This document shows, one piece after another, positions 6,212 through 12,891 of a stretch of DNA of 12,891 bases. Source of the DNA: Rikenellaceae bacterium (lineage in GTDB: Bacteria > Bacteroidota > Bacteroidia > Bacteroidales > UBA932); contig CAAGIG010000004.1 of assembly GCA_900769885.1 (NCBI GenBank), forward strand, positions 1-12,891. The letters are read 5' to 3'. How positions within the stretch are numbered: position 1 is the first letter of the stretch; each line of letters starts with the position of its first letter. The position numbers and the translations under genes are program-made. The notes under the pieces are model-generated. The model was not told the DNA's origin and ran no database searches. It worked only from the letters and a program-made list of their open reading frames with translations.

Positions 6212-6670
6212 ATGACAAAAAATTCTTTTGAAATAATCAAGGCCACAGCCGAAGAAACAGAGACAATCGTACAATTCCAACTGGCTATGGCTCAAGAATC
6301 TGAAGGGACTTCTCTGGATCTGGAACGCCTGAGGAATGGTGTTTCAAAAGCAATGGAAGACCCTGCCAAAGGAGAGTATCTCGTTGCAAAATCGAATGGC
6401 AAAACCATTGCAAGTCTGATGCTGACCAAGGAGTGGAGCGACTGGAATGCACAATGGTATCTTTGGGTACAAAGTGTATATGTCCTTCCAGAATTTCGCA
6501 GACAGGGAGTCTATAAAACTATGTATGAGAAAGTTAAAACAATTGCAAAAGAGCAGAATATCTCACAGGTACGTCTATATGTTGATACTACAAACTACCC
6601 TGCCCAACAAACCTACCAGAGGTTAGGAATGAAACAGACACATTATCTTATGTATGAGGAAAATGTTTAA
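6212..6670 (+). CDS. GNAT family N-acetyltransferase
   Basis: A 152-residue GNAT domain. The acetyl-CoA binding motif A is SVYVLPEFRRQGVYKTMY (88-105), with the pyrophosphate-binding RRQGVY at 96-101. Tyr135 sits in the usual motif B helix (QTYQRLGM, 133-140), near the position of the conserved GNAT tyrosine. The N-terminal half (ATAEETETIVQFQLAMAQES, 11-30) is the usual first helix region. The acceptor is not identifiable; GNAT enzymes act on amines of small molecules, peptides or proteins. Last gene of the transporter/EFR1 operon. The next gene follows after 96 bases with its own promoter. Confidence 0.85.
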   Translation: MTKNSFEIIKATAEETETIVQFQLAMAQESEGTSLDLERLRNGVSKAMEDPAKGEYLVAKSNGKTIASLMLTKEWSDWNAQWYLWVQSVYVLPEFRRQGVYKTMYEKVKTIAKEQNISQVRLYVDTTNYPAQQTYQRLGMKQTHYLMYEENV

Positions 6671-6739
6671 GTGCAATTTGGATTCGTAACCGACAGAAAT
6701 ATTGACTGAGTTCATTGTGAAATATCAAAGAAAGCTTTG

Positions 6740-6747
6740 TACTTTTG
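6740..6747 (+). promoter_or_regulatory. -7 promoter element of the channel/isomerase/peptidase operon
   Basis: TACTTTTG fits TAnnTTTG exactly, 19 bases before the ATG at 6767. ATTGTG at 6714-6719 could be the -33 element (22 bases between TTG and the -7). A short inverted repeat, CAAAG-4-CTTTG (6726-6739), fills the space between them. Confidence 0.55.
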
Positions 6748-6766
6748 TAGCAAATCATAGAATTTT

Positions 6767-7951
6767 ATGGAGAAAATAAACAACATACTTATAGACTGGT
6801 TGACAGGCATCGGCGTTGGAGAGGATTATAAAATCATGATAACCAGAATTATTGCCATCATTGCAATATTGTTAATTGCATTCATTATTGACAGATTCTG
6901 CAGAAAACTGTTTATCCCCGGAATACGTAAAATCACGTCCAAAACAGAATCCACCTGGGACGACCATTTGTTGAGCGACGACGTACTGAAGAACCTCTAC
7001 AAGATGATTACCCCGATAGTAACCATCAGTCTGATTCCGTTTGTACTTATAAATGAGAGTGATTTGAGAGCACTTATAATAAAACTGTGCTGGATCTACA
7101 TCATCATCCTCGGAATCAAATTGGCCTGCTCATTCATCAGTTCTCTTTATGCGATTTCGAGCGAACACGAGAAATATAAAAATCACTCTTTGAAAGGATT
7201 TTTTCAGATGATTAAGCTCGTTGTCATATGTATTGGAACAATAATAATAATCAGCACTTTAATAAACAAAAACCCACTTACGATATTGGCAAGTCTGGGT
7301 GCCGGTACTGCAATTCTGATGTTGGTATTCCAGGACACAATCAAAGGTCTTGTAGCCGGTATCCAATTGATGGCCAACGATATGCTTCGTCCCGGAGACT
7401 GGATTACAATGCCCAAATACGGAGCTGACGGAGATGTCCTGGAAGTCACTTTGACCACTGTCAAGGTAAGAAACTGGGACCAGACAATAACTACCGTTCC
7501 GACATATTCATTGATTAATGATTCTTTCCAAAACTGGAGAGGAATGTTCGAAGCCGGCGGCAGACGGGTAAAAAGGTCATTGAACATTGATATGAATACC
7601 ATCAGATTCTGCACAAAGCAAGAGATGGAAGTTTTCAACCAGCAACCTTGGATGAAAGGGTTCAATGAGACAGGAAACGAAGAGGTCAATCTCCATATTT
7701 TCCGTCATTATGTAGATTATTATCTCCGCAACCATCCTGTTGTAAGTAAAGATATGACTTTATTAGTCAGACAATTGCAACCAACACCAGAAGGCCTTCC
7801 CATCGAACTTTATTTCTTCTCTGCAGATACAAGATGGGCAAATTACGAGCAACTACAGGCAGAAGTTTTCGACCATATCATTGCAAAACTTCACACCTTC
7901 GACCTTAAAGTATTCCAAAGTCCAAGCGGATTAGATATTAAAAGAAATTAA
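6767..7951 (+). CDS. MscS-family mechanosensitive channel, YbdG-like
   Basis: A 394-residue inner-membrane protein. Predicted transmembrane segments lie at about 24-42, 80-95, 102-126, 148-166 and the pore-lining 170-202. The pore helix region (ILASLGAGTAILMLVFQDTI, then KGLVAGIQLM) is the Gly/Ala-rich TM3 of the MscS family. It is followed by the beta domain with RPGDWI (208-213), GDVLEVTLTTVKVRNWDQ (222-239) and the SFQNWR loop (253-258). The C-terminal region with LLVRQLQPTPEGLPIELYFF, ANYEQLQAEVFDHI and QSPSG resembles E. coli YbdG (recalled), a weakly gating member of the family. Likely role: ion and osmolyte release under membrane tension. First gene of an operon: the FKBP gene starts 2 bases after its stop codon. 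Confidence 0.88.
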   Translation: MEKINNILIDWLTGIGVGEDYKIMITRIIAIIAILLIAFIIDRFCRKLFIPGIRKITSKTESTWDDHLLSDDVLKNLYKMITPIVTISLIPFVLINESDLRALIIKLCWIYIIILGIKLACSFISSLYAISSEHEKYKNHSLKGFFQMIKLVVICIGTIIIISTLINKNPLTILASLGAGTAILMLVFQDTIKGLVAGIQLMANDMLRPGDWITMPKYGADGDVLEVTLTTVKVRNWDQTITTVPTYSLINDSFQNWRGMFEAGGRRVKRSLNIDMNTIRFCTKQEMEVFNQQPWMKGFNETGNEEVNLHIFRHYVDYYLRNHPVVSKDMTLLVRQLQPTPEGLPIELYFFSADTRWANYEQLQAEVFDHIIAKLHTFDLKVFQSPSGLDIKRN

Positions 7952-7953
7952 TT

Positions 7954-8352
7954 ATGAGCAAAGGAACTTATATTCAAGCTAATAAAGAGTGGTTGGCTGA
8001 AAAGGCAAAAGAGGAAGGGGTACACCCACTTCCAAGCGGAATCTATTACAAAGTAATAACTCAAGGTAAAAACGACGGCAAACATCCCTCTCCGAGAAGC
8101 ATTGTTACAGCCCATTATACCGGTTGGACAATTAACGGAAAGAAATTTGACAGCAGTCGGGGCGGTGTTCCTATTGCATTCAGACTCAATGAATTGATTG
8201 AAGGTTGGATTATTGCAATGCAGCAAATGTGTATAGGAGACAAATGGGAAGTTTACATCCCCGCAGAAATGGGATATGGAAAATTCTCCCAACCTGGAAT
8301 TCCAGGGGGTTCCACACTGATTTTTGAGATTGAACTTCTTGGAATTGCATAG
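7954..8352 (+). CDS. FKBP-type peptidyl-prolyl cis-trans isomerase
   Basis: A 132-residue protein. The FKBP domain covers about 30-131, with Tyr55 and TGW (53-58), FDSS (66-69), the Trp of EGW (85), IPAEMGYG (102-109) and the closing strand GIPGGSTLIFEIELL (115-129), which are the expected active-site and core residues. There is no signal peptide. The N-terminal 29 residues are charged and helical (WLAEKAKEEG), a short stub compared with FkpA/FklB proteins, which carry a dimerisation region. It catalyses proline isomerisation and may act as a chaperone, probably in the cytoplasm as written. It is translationally close to the channel gene (2-base gap) and to the next gene (11 bases). Confidence 0.92.
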   Translation: MSKGTYIQANKEWLAEKAKEEGVHPLPSGIYYKVITQGKNDGKHPSPRSIVTAHYTGWTINGKKFDSSRGGVPIAFRLNELIEGWIIAMQQMCIGDKWEVYIPAEMGYGKFSQPGIPGGSTLIFEIELLGIA

Positions 8353-8363
8353 CCGGGAAGTCA

Positions 8364-9359
8364 ATGCGAACTCCTGAATTTGACAAAGGATACGAATTTC
8401 TCAAGCAGAAGGATTATCACAACGCCTTCTGCTGTTTTCGTTTAGCGGCATACAGTCTTGATTATGACCTGAATGCAATTGCATATATGGGTTACTGCTA
8501 TCAATTTGGATATGGGGTTACTCAAGACCCTTGTGCTGCTGCACGATGGTATGAATTTGCATTATCCCTTGGTGGTGAAAAGTGGAAAAACAGTTGGGTA
8601 GGACAACGGTATAACTCTTTGGTAGAGAAGTTCGGGGCACAAATCAAAAAGGATCCTTTGAACTTTTTCAATCCAATTATTGGCAAAATAATATGTGTTC
8701 GGGGCGATGGTCCAATTATGATAAGGGTCATAAATGGTTGTGTCTATTATTATGGTTATAAGGACAAGTACGCAGAAACAGTTGAAAGTCAAGTCATCAC
8801 CAACTTTAGCGAGAGGAGATACAAACGGGATTATTCTAAATTTCCTAAAGTAATTGATGAGAATTACCATTGCGACCACGACCATCTCAAATTGAGAATT
8901 GCAAGAGGGAAAGGATCTTCCTTCACCCACACAGTAGAGGGTGACATCTACACAATTGTAGTCCCACACGACACTGTATTTGAACAACTTGCGGTGCGTG
9001 AGACAATATTGAATTATGCCAAAAGACTGGTCACTATTGCAGCGAATGACTACCTTCCCAAACGGATAAAAGAATTGTCTCAAACCACCAACTTACCTTT
9101 TGGGAGAGTAAAAGTAAAGGCGATGAAAGGGGCTTTAGGTTTGTTCTTTAGAAAAGGAAAAAACATATATCTCCACCCAAAACTGATTCTTTGCAAGAGT
9201 AAAGAGATTGATTCAGTGATAGTTCACGAATTGTGTCACGGAGTATCGTTCAACCACAATTCAAAATTCAGAGAGGCGATGATACAGTATGGTGGAAAAG
9301 AATTGAGTTACATTGATGAAAGAGGCATTAGTACAGACTCCCCTTTGGAATATATCTGA
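8364..9359 (+). CDS. Sel1-like repeat / YgjP-like zinc metallopeptidase fusion protein
   Basis: A 331-residue protein combining two parts. Residues about 5-75 are TPR/Sel1-like helices; AIAYMGYCYQFGYGVTQDPC followed by AAARWYEFA (39-67) is a clear Sel1-type signature (LGxxYxxGxGVxxDxxxAxxWYxxA). Residues about 165-315 resemble the YgjP/DUF45 (SprT/M48-related) metallopeptidase domain: HELCH at 288-292, with His298 in FNHNSKF as the expected third zinc ligand and Glu289 as catalytic base. The YgjP-like spacing (HELCH-x5-H) is kept. The middle part (100-165) is a beta-rich stretch I do not recognise. No signal peptide, so probably cytoplasmic. A Sel1-YgjP joining is not an arrangement I know as standard; the single frame is intact and both halves are in phase. 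Its protease activity and substrate are unknown. It sits between the FKBP and NlpC/P60-type genes in one operon. Confidence 0.78.
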   Translation: MRTPEFDKGYEFLKQKDYHNAFCCFRLAAYSLDYDLNAIAYMGYCYQFGYGVTQDPCAAARWYEFALSLGGEKWKNSWVGQRYNSLVEKFGAQIKKDPLNFFNPIIGKIICVRGDGPIMIRVINGCVYYYGYKDKYAETVESQVITNFSERRYKRDYSKFPKVIDENYHCDHDHLKLRIARGKGSSFTHTVEGDIYTIVVPHDTVFEQLAVRETILNYAKRLVTIAANDYLPKRIKELSQTTNLPFGRVKVKAMKGALGLFFRKGKNIYLHPKLILCKSKEIDSVIVHELCHGVSFNHNSKFREAMIQYGGKELSYIDERGISTDSPLEYI

Positions 9360-9360
9360 T

Positions 9361-10011
9361 ATGAAACGATTTACACTATTGATTTTGATTCTGCTGTTTG
9401 CAGTAAGTTGCACCCAAAACGAATTTGTCCCTGAAAATGGAGACTTGGTTTTTTGCGTTGGTTCCCAGGGTAATATGAGCAGCGCAATAACAGATGCCAC
9501 CACCATAGAAGGGGCCTTGGAACAACTTGACCACGTAGGGATTATATCCATTGAAGGAGATTCTGTTTTTGTCCTGGAAGCCAATCCTCAAAAAGGGGTT
9601 GTGGCCACTCCCCTACCACAGTTTCTGGATGAATCTTATCATATAAATGGTGCTCCGGGGATAATTGTAAAAAGATTGAATATCGATTTCGACAAAGAAA
9701 AAACTGTAGAGAGAGCAAAAAGTTTTATAGGAGAGCCTTACGATTGGTCATATTTGCCGCAGAACGGAAAAGTATATTGTTCAGAATTGGTATACCAAAG
9801 TTTTATAAACGATGACGGCACTCCTGTTTTCCAGGCCAAACCGATGAGTTTCAGGGATTCCGAAGGAAACATCCCTCAGTTTTGGAGAGATTTGTTCAAA
9901 TCTTTAGGGGAAGAAATTCCGGAAGGGGTTGCCGGAACAAATCCCAACGATATGTCACAAGAGGAGATTTTGACAGAGGTCTACAGATATTTCAAATATC
10001 AGATTAGCTGA
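9361..10011 (+). CDS. YiiX/YebB-like NlpC/P60 family cysteine hydrolase, putative lipoprotein
   Basis: A 216-residue protein from the ATG at 9361, one base after the previous stop. The frame is open further upstream, but this ATG begins a signal peptide (MKRFTLLILILLFAVSC) with lipid-site candidate Cys17, so it is the better start. The domain matches the permuted papain-like YiiX/DUF830 group: GDLVF (27-31), His58 in LDHVGI, Glu73 in VLEA and Cys140 in YCSELVYQSF (139-148). In that family, His then Cys come in this order and form the catalytic pair. The activity is probably an amidase or endopeptidase on cell wall peptides or lipid-linked substrates in the periplasm or at the membrane. It is the last gene of the channel/FKBP/peptidase operon; the next gene has its own promoter 29 bases after the stop. 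Confidence 0.82.
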   Translation: MKRFTLLILILLFAVSCTQNEFVPENGDLVFCVGSQGNMSSAITDATTIEGALEQLDHVGIISIEGDSVFVLEANPQKGVVATPLPQFLDESYHINGAPGIIVKRLNIDFDKEKTVERAKSFIGEPYDWSYLPQNGKVYCSELVYQSFINDDGTPVFQAKPMSFRDSEGNIPQFWRDLFKSLGEEIPEGVAGTNPNDMSQEEILTEVYRYFKYQIS

Positions 10012-10039
10012 TACTTGTATGCAGTTTTATAAATTTTCT

Positions 10040-10047
10040 TACATTTG
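10040..10047 (+). promoter_or_regulatory. -7 promoter element of the IdeS-like gene
   Basis: TACATTTG matches TAnnTTTG exactly, 49 bases before the ATG at 10097. ACTTG with TTG at 10015-10017 could serve as the -33 element, at a 22-base spacing similar to the promoter at 6740. Confidence 0.55.
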
Positions 10048-10096
10048 CAGTTTTGAGGATAAATAAGTTACAATTATAAACAACAAGCAAAACAAA

Positions 10097-12013
10097 ATGA
10101 GAACAAAACATTTATTGATTTTACTTTTTGCTGTTCTTGGATTTGTCTCTTGCCAGACAGACAAACCCGAAACAGAACTGAAACAAATCACTCTTTACAG
10201 TGACAACACTGAAATTTTCGCCAATGGAACTCAAAGTGTAACATTCACAGTAAAGTCTGAAAATAAAGACATTACATCTGAATGTACCATATATACAAGT
10301 TCTGACAACACCCCATTGAACGGTTATCAGTTCAAAACAATGGTTGCAGGAACATATAAATTCTATGCTAAATGCGGAGAAGCTGTTTCAAATGAGATAG
10401 AGGTTGTTGCAAAAGAAGTTACCCCCGATACTCGAGTTATTGAACTTACTGCTTCGACCACATCTCTTTATGTCAATGAAACCGTTACATTTACCGTAAA
10501 ATGCAATGGAGAGGTTCTTACTGAGCAAAGTCAAATCTACAATGCTGCAGGAAATACCCCTATTGAAGGCAATACATTTACCACATCTACAGCAGGAGAA
10601 TACACATTCTACGCAATCAATGGTGAAGACAAATCAAATAATATTGTTGTTACATTCAACGAAGAACCTCAGATTGATGTAGTGCTAACTGTTGACAATC
10701 AAACGATTGTAGCAGATGGCGAGGCCAAAGCTACATTTACAGTAACAGCTGATGGCAATGATGTTACCTCTCAGAGCGAAATCATTTTGAATGGTGAAAA
10801 TGCCCTTGAAAACAACATTTTCAGCACCACCGAAGCAGGAGAATATTCATTCTGTGCCGTTTATGAAGGTTTCTATTCTAATACCGTTAAAGTTACAGCA
10901 ACAGAAATACCTGTGGTAGATATCCCATTGGAAATCACCGCTTCTAAAACCACTATTACAGCTAACGGTTCTGACTATACACAATTTACTGTAACTTCAG
11001 AAGGAACCGATATGACTTCAGATGTTACTATCCGCATTAAAGACGGAGGATCACTAAACGGATCTATCTTCAGCACCGTAACAGCAGGAACATATATCTT
11101 TTATGCGACATACGGAAATTCGGTATCCAATGAGATCACAATCACTGCAGAGGCTGCTCCAAGCACCGGAACATCTGTGGTTTTTGCTGAAGGTGTAACC
11201 CTTACCTCAGGTTGGTACGATGTAAACAAAATCGGAGACGGAAGCCAGAATGGTGACATCAATATGTGTTGGGCTGCAGCATCGGCAAACCTTATCGAGT
11301 GGTGGCAGGACCGCTATGAAGCTGCAGGCAAGACACTTCCATCTACAGCTGTAAGAGGTAAAGGAACAGTCTTTAATGACTATGCCGGTAGAACTTACGA
11401 GCTAGCATTGATGGATATCTACCACGATGACTGGAATAATATGAGAGGTGGTAATGTAACCACAGGTATTGCCTGGTACTTTGAAGGAAGAAACCTTGAC
11501 GAATCACTTCAGGAAGGGACCATTGCATATCCTCTAACAAGTGGAAACTACTGGAATGGCACCTTTACAACAGAGGCATATCCATATATGTATCACGAAT
11601 ACAGCTACATATTTACTAATGATCTTTATGTGGGAGAATTCCTCGCATATAGCAACTGGGGCAGTTCGTCCGGTCTCTCTGCATCAGAATACCACAAAGC
11701 ATTCTCTGAATTCGTTGTACTATTTATGAGCCGTGGTGCCGCTTCAATGGTTGTATCTCTTAATTCAAATGGTGGATTGTTGCACGCAACTACACTTTGG
11801 GGTTACGAAATCGACAATAGCACAGGACTCGTTACAAAACTTTGGATTACCGACTCAGATGACTTGACAACTGAGCCCAAAACTCCAAAACTAAATGAAT
11901 ACAATGTAAGTCACAACGGTAGCGACAAATACATCAAACTTACCGGAGACACCCGCTACGCAGCATTGTACATTACAGCACTTTGTCCATTCTCAAAATA
12001 TGGTTCTAACTAA
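10097..12013 (+). CDS. Lipoprotein with four Ig-like repeats and an IdeS/Mac (C66-like) cysteine endopeptidase domain
   Basis: A 638-residue secreted protein. The signal peptide (MRTKHLLILLFAVLGFVSC) ends in a lipoprotein-type Cys19 followed by QTDKPE, an acidic start resembling Bacteroidetes surface-export signals. Four Ig-like repeats follow at about 29-106, 114-188, 194-268 and 277-351, each closing with an AGxYxFxAxxG...SNxixV pattern. The C-terminal domain (about 361-632) matches IgG-degrading IdeS of Streptococcus: SGWYDVNKIG then MCWAAASANLIEWWQDR (IdeS has GWYDITK...LLCGAATAGNMLHWW), and LLHATTLWGYEID then ITDSDD (IdeS has INHVINLWGADFD...VTDSDS). Predicted catalytic set: Cys391, His563, Asp586 and Asp588, with Lys378 as oxyanion-hole lysine. 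IdeS itself has no Ig-like repeats. Likely substrate: an immunoglobulin or another surface glycoprotein; not provable from sequence. It has its own promoter and a strong terminator. Confidence 0.88.
   Translation: MRTKHLLILLFAVLGFVSCQTDKPETELKQITLYSDNTEIFANGTQSVTFTVKSENKDITSECTIYTSSDNTPLNGYQFKTMVAGTYKFYAKCGEAVSNEIEVVAKEVTPDTRVIELTASTTSLYVNETVTFTVKCNGEVLTEQSQIYNAAGNTPIEGNTFTTSTAGEYTFYAINGEDKSNNIVVTFNEEPQIDVVLTVDNQTIVADGEAKATFTVTADGNDVTSQSEIILNGENALENNIFSTTEAGEYSFCAVYEGFYSNTVKVTATEIPVVDIPLEITASKTTITANGSDYTQFTVTSEGTDMTSDVTIRIKDGGSLNGSIFSTVTAGTYIFYATYGNSVSNEITITAEAAPSTGTSVVFAEGVTLTSGWYDVNKIGDGSQNGDINMCWAAASANLIEWWQDRYEAAGKTLPSTAVRGKGTVFNDYAGRTYELALMDIYHDDWNNMRGGNVTTGIAWYFEGRNLDESLQEGTIAYPLTSGNYWNGTFTTEAYPYMYHEYSYIFTNDLYVGEFLAYSNWGSSSGLSASEYHKAFSEFVVLFMSRGAASMVVSLNSNGGLLHATTLWGYEIDNSTGLVTKLWITDSDDLTTEPKTPKLNEYNVSHNGSDKYIKLTGDTRYAALYITALCPFSKYGSN
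10181..11149 (+). repeat. Four tandem Ig-like protein repeats inside the IdeS-like gene
   Basis: Repeats span about 10181-10414, 10436-10660, 10676-10900 and 10925-11149, roughly 75-78 codons each, joined by short linkers such as EVTPDTR and EIPVVDIP. They share the start (xxLxxxxxxIxANGxxxxxFTV) and the end (TAGxYxFYAxxGxxxSNxi) but are well diverged in DNA, so they are old duplications. They probably act as a stalk between the lipid anchor and the protease domain. Confidence 0.8.
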
Positions 12014-12032
12014 CAGATAGAATCCCACATAT

Positions 12033-12083
12033 AAAAGAGCCCTGATTCAGACGGATTAAATTCCTGCGAATCAGGGCTTTTTT
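12033..12083 (+). terminator. Rho-independent terminator, probably bidirectional
   Basis: GCCCTGATTC (12039-12048) and GAATCAGGGC (12068-12077) form a perfect 10-bp stem with a 19-base loop, followed by six T residues (12078-12083). On the left arm AAAA (12033-12036) supplies a short T-tract for the other strand. It lies between the stop of the IdeS-like gene (12013) and the convergent gene ending at 12095. Confidence 0.85.
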
Positions 12084-12094
12084 AGAAATAAACA

Positions 12095-12541
12095 TTAGAA
12101 CACGATACGATGAATCATAGATCCAAATGATTCCTTGTATATCATTATTTCTCTATTGAGCTCAGGACAATAAATCCTGACATTGGGATATTTCTCCAAT
12201 TTTTGCACCAACTTTCTGCTAAGTTCCTCATAAGCAAATATCTCTTCCAGATACAATTCATTATACCCCAAAGAGACAGGAGATATATTATTCAGATTGT
12301 GACTTAAAACATCACCTACCAAAACTTCATTTGGAAGATTGGATAATGAATTTAAAAACGAAAGTTTGGAATTGGTGTGGATATAATCCTCATTATAAAA
12401 TTTAATTGCAGATTTTTCTATTTCATACTCCTTCACACCCACTCCGATAAGATAATAACTAGTAATCACTCCCGTAACTAATACGCCAAAACACACTATA
12501 AAGACAATAGTCGTCAAAATATTTGCTGCTCGTTTTTTCAT
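12095..12541 (-). CDS. Unknown single-TM protein
   Basis: A 148-residue protein from the ATG at 12541. The frame can be extended three codons to a TTG, but MKKRAANIL is the more natural start. Residues 9-34 are a strongly hydrophobic segment after a basic N-terminus (KKR). The rest (35-148) is mixed and probably exposed outside the membrane, with a tail rich in basic and aromatic residues (RIYCPELNREIMIYKESFG, 122-140). The hydrophobic segment could be a membrane anchor or an uncleaved signal. I recognise no family. It converges on the IdeS-like gene across a shared terminator and is AT-rich like its leader. Whether it is linked to the protease or simply a neighbour cannot be said. Confidence 0.7.
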   Translation of the reverse strand: MKKRAANILTTIVFIVCFGVLVTGVITSYYLIGVGVKEYEIEKSAIKFYNEDYIHTNSKLSFLNSLSNLPNEVLVGDVLSHNLNNISPVSLGYNELYLEEIFAYEELSRKLVQKLEKYPNVRIYCPELNREIMIYKESFGSMIHRIVF

Positions 12542-12559
12542 AATAATCAATATATTCAG

Positions 12560-12567
12560 CGAAAGTA
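12560..12567 (-). promoter_or_regulatory. Weak -7-like element before the unknown single-TM gene
   Basis: The minus strand reads TACTTTCG, one mismatch from TAnnTTTG, 18 bases before the ATG at 12541. No -33 element at proper spacing. Low confidence. Confidence 0.25.
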
Positions 12568-12816
12568 GTATATTTTTCTTTATTATAAATTTATTTTGTC
12601 ACAAAACGTAAAATTTTTACAAATAAATTTAATCCCTACCATAAGAAATCACGATAACACAACTGATTTACACTCACTTACAACATTTTCTACACTTCTT
12701 AAAAAATCGACATTTATCTAAACGAATGACTCTTCCAAACCTTCCTACATTTAAAATTCCATTAGAATAATCAAATACTATTTGGATAACCACTATTTTC
12801 CCTCATTCATTAGATT

Positions 12817-12843
12817 TTCCGAAGATAATGATTATCTTTGGAA
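12817..12843. promoter_or_regulatory. 27-nt palindrome with Fur-box-like core, candidate operator
   Basis: Bases 12817-12843 are an inverted repeat of 13-bp arms around one base (12830), with a single mismatch pair (12821/12839). The core AGATAATGATTATCT (12823-12837) is a perfect 7-1-7 palindrome and matches 13 of 15 bases of the E. coli Fur box TGATAATnATTATCA. It overlaps the -7 element at 12833-12840, the placement expected of a repressor site. The regulator and Fur identity are inferred. Confidence 0.5.
12833..12840 (+). promoter_or_regulatory. -7 promoter element, rightward, gene outside the window
   Basis: TATCTTTG is an exact TAnnTTTG match inside the palindrome at 12817-12843, directed toward the right edge. 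At least about 45 bases of leader remain in the window. Confidence 0.5.
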
Positions 12844-12891
12844 TAATCTCATAATCCGCTAAGAATAAAAAGTTTATGTAGAAGGTAAAAA

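Larger units (their letters stand above)
12542..12891. other. Intergenic region, 350 bases, AT-rich, no gene seen
   Basis: No convincing reading frame is present on either strand. The left part is very AT-rich. A small inverted repeat, TCAAATA-c-TATTTGG, sits at 12771-12785. The last 75 bases hold a long palindrome and a -7 element pointing right (annotated separately). The leader continues beyond the window's end, with an ATG at 12875 that meets a stop at once, so the true start is outside the window. Confidence 0.6.

Noticed and set aside
7204..7689. 161-codon minus-strand frame opposite the channel gene
   Set aside because: A shadow of the MscS-family gene, which has strong motifs on the + strand; no independent support.
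8562..9083. 173-codon minus-strand frame opposite the metallopeptidase gene
   Set aside because: Antisense shadow; lacks any recognisable domain while the + strand frame carries Sel1 and HELCH motifs.
9313..9360. Extension of the NlpC/P60-type gene upstream of 9361
   Set aside because: It would overlap the end of the metallopeptidase gene and bury the signal peptide; the ATG at 9361 gives a proper lipoprotein signal.
9997..10013. Inverted repeat TATCAG-5-CTGATA at the end of the NlpC/P60-type gene, as a terminator
   Set aside because: The stem is only 6 bp, AT-rich, overlaps the stop codon and has no following T-tract.

Overview
The window looks like chromosome from a member of the Bacteroidales (Bacteroidota). 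Several gene starts are preceded by the Bacteroidetes-type -7 element TAnnTTTG. Leaders before start codons are A-rich and mostly lack a Shine-Dalgarno sequence. The gene families also fit: an rSAM/lipoprotein pair, an EFR1-type ferredoxin, and lipoproteins with short signal peptides ending in SC. I cannot assign a genus.

Layout: (1) 178-1699 (+) encodes a small anchored lipoprotein-like protein overlapped by a radical SAM/SPASM enzyme. (2) 1715-2606 (-) carries a CatA-family O-acetyltransferase followed by one or two tiny hydrophobic ORFs. (3) 2740-3130 (+) is a scar holding the C-terminal piece of a phage/mobile-element nuclease-type protein and an internally deleted YafQ-type toxin whose end overlaps the next gene. 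(4) 3116-4306 (-) is a MalY/PatB-type PLP C-S lyase, divergent from (5) a tight + strand operon at 4448-6670 (EamA transporter, EFR1 flavodoxin-ferredoxin, GNAT acetyltransferase). (6) 6767-10011 (+) is a second tight operon: YbdG-like MscS channel, FKBP prolyl isomerase, a Sel1-like/YgjP-like metallopeptidase fusion, and a YiiX-type NlpC/P60 lipoprotein. (7) 10097-12013 (+) is a lipoprotein with four Ig-like repeats and a C-terminal IdeS/Mac (C66-like) cysteine protease domain, ending at a strong terminator shared with (8) a convergent one-TM protein of unknown function at 12095-12541 (-). (9) The last 350 bases carry no gene but hold a 27-nt Fur-box-like palindrome over a -7 element, for a gene beyond the right edge.

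The most notable items are the IdeS-like protease with its intact catalytic set, the overlapping rSAM/lipoprotein pair, the toxin/nuclease scar whose DNA encodes the tail of the malY-like gene in antisense, the TPR-like/metallopeptidase fusion inside a channel-chaperone-hydrolase operon, and the palindrome at the right edge. No tRNA, rRNA, CRISPR array or intact mobile element was seen.
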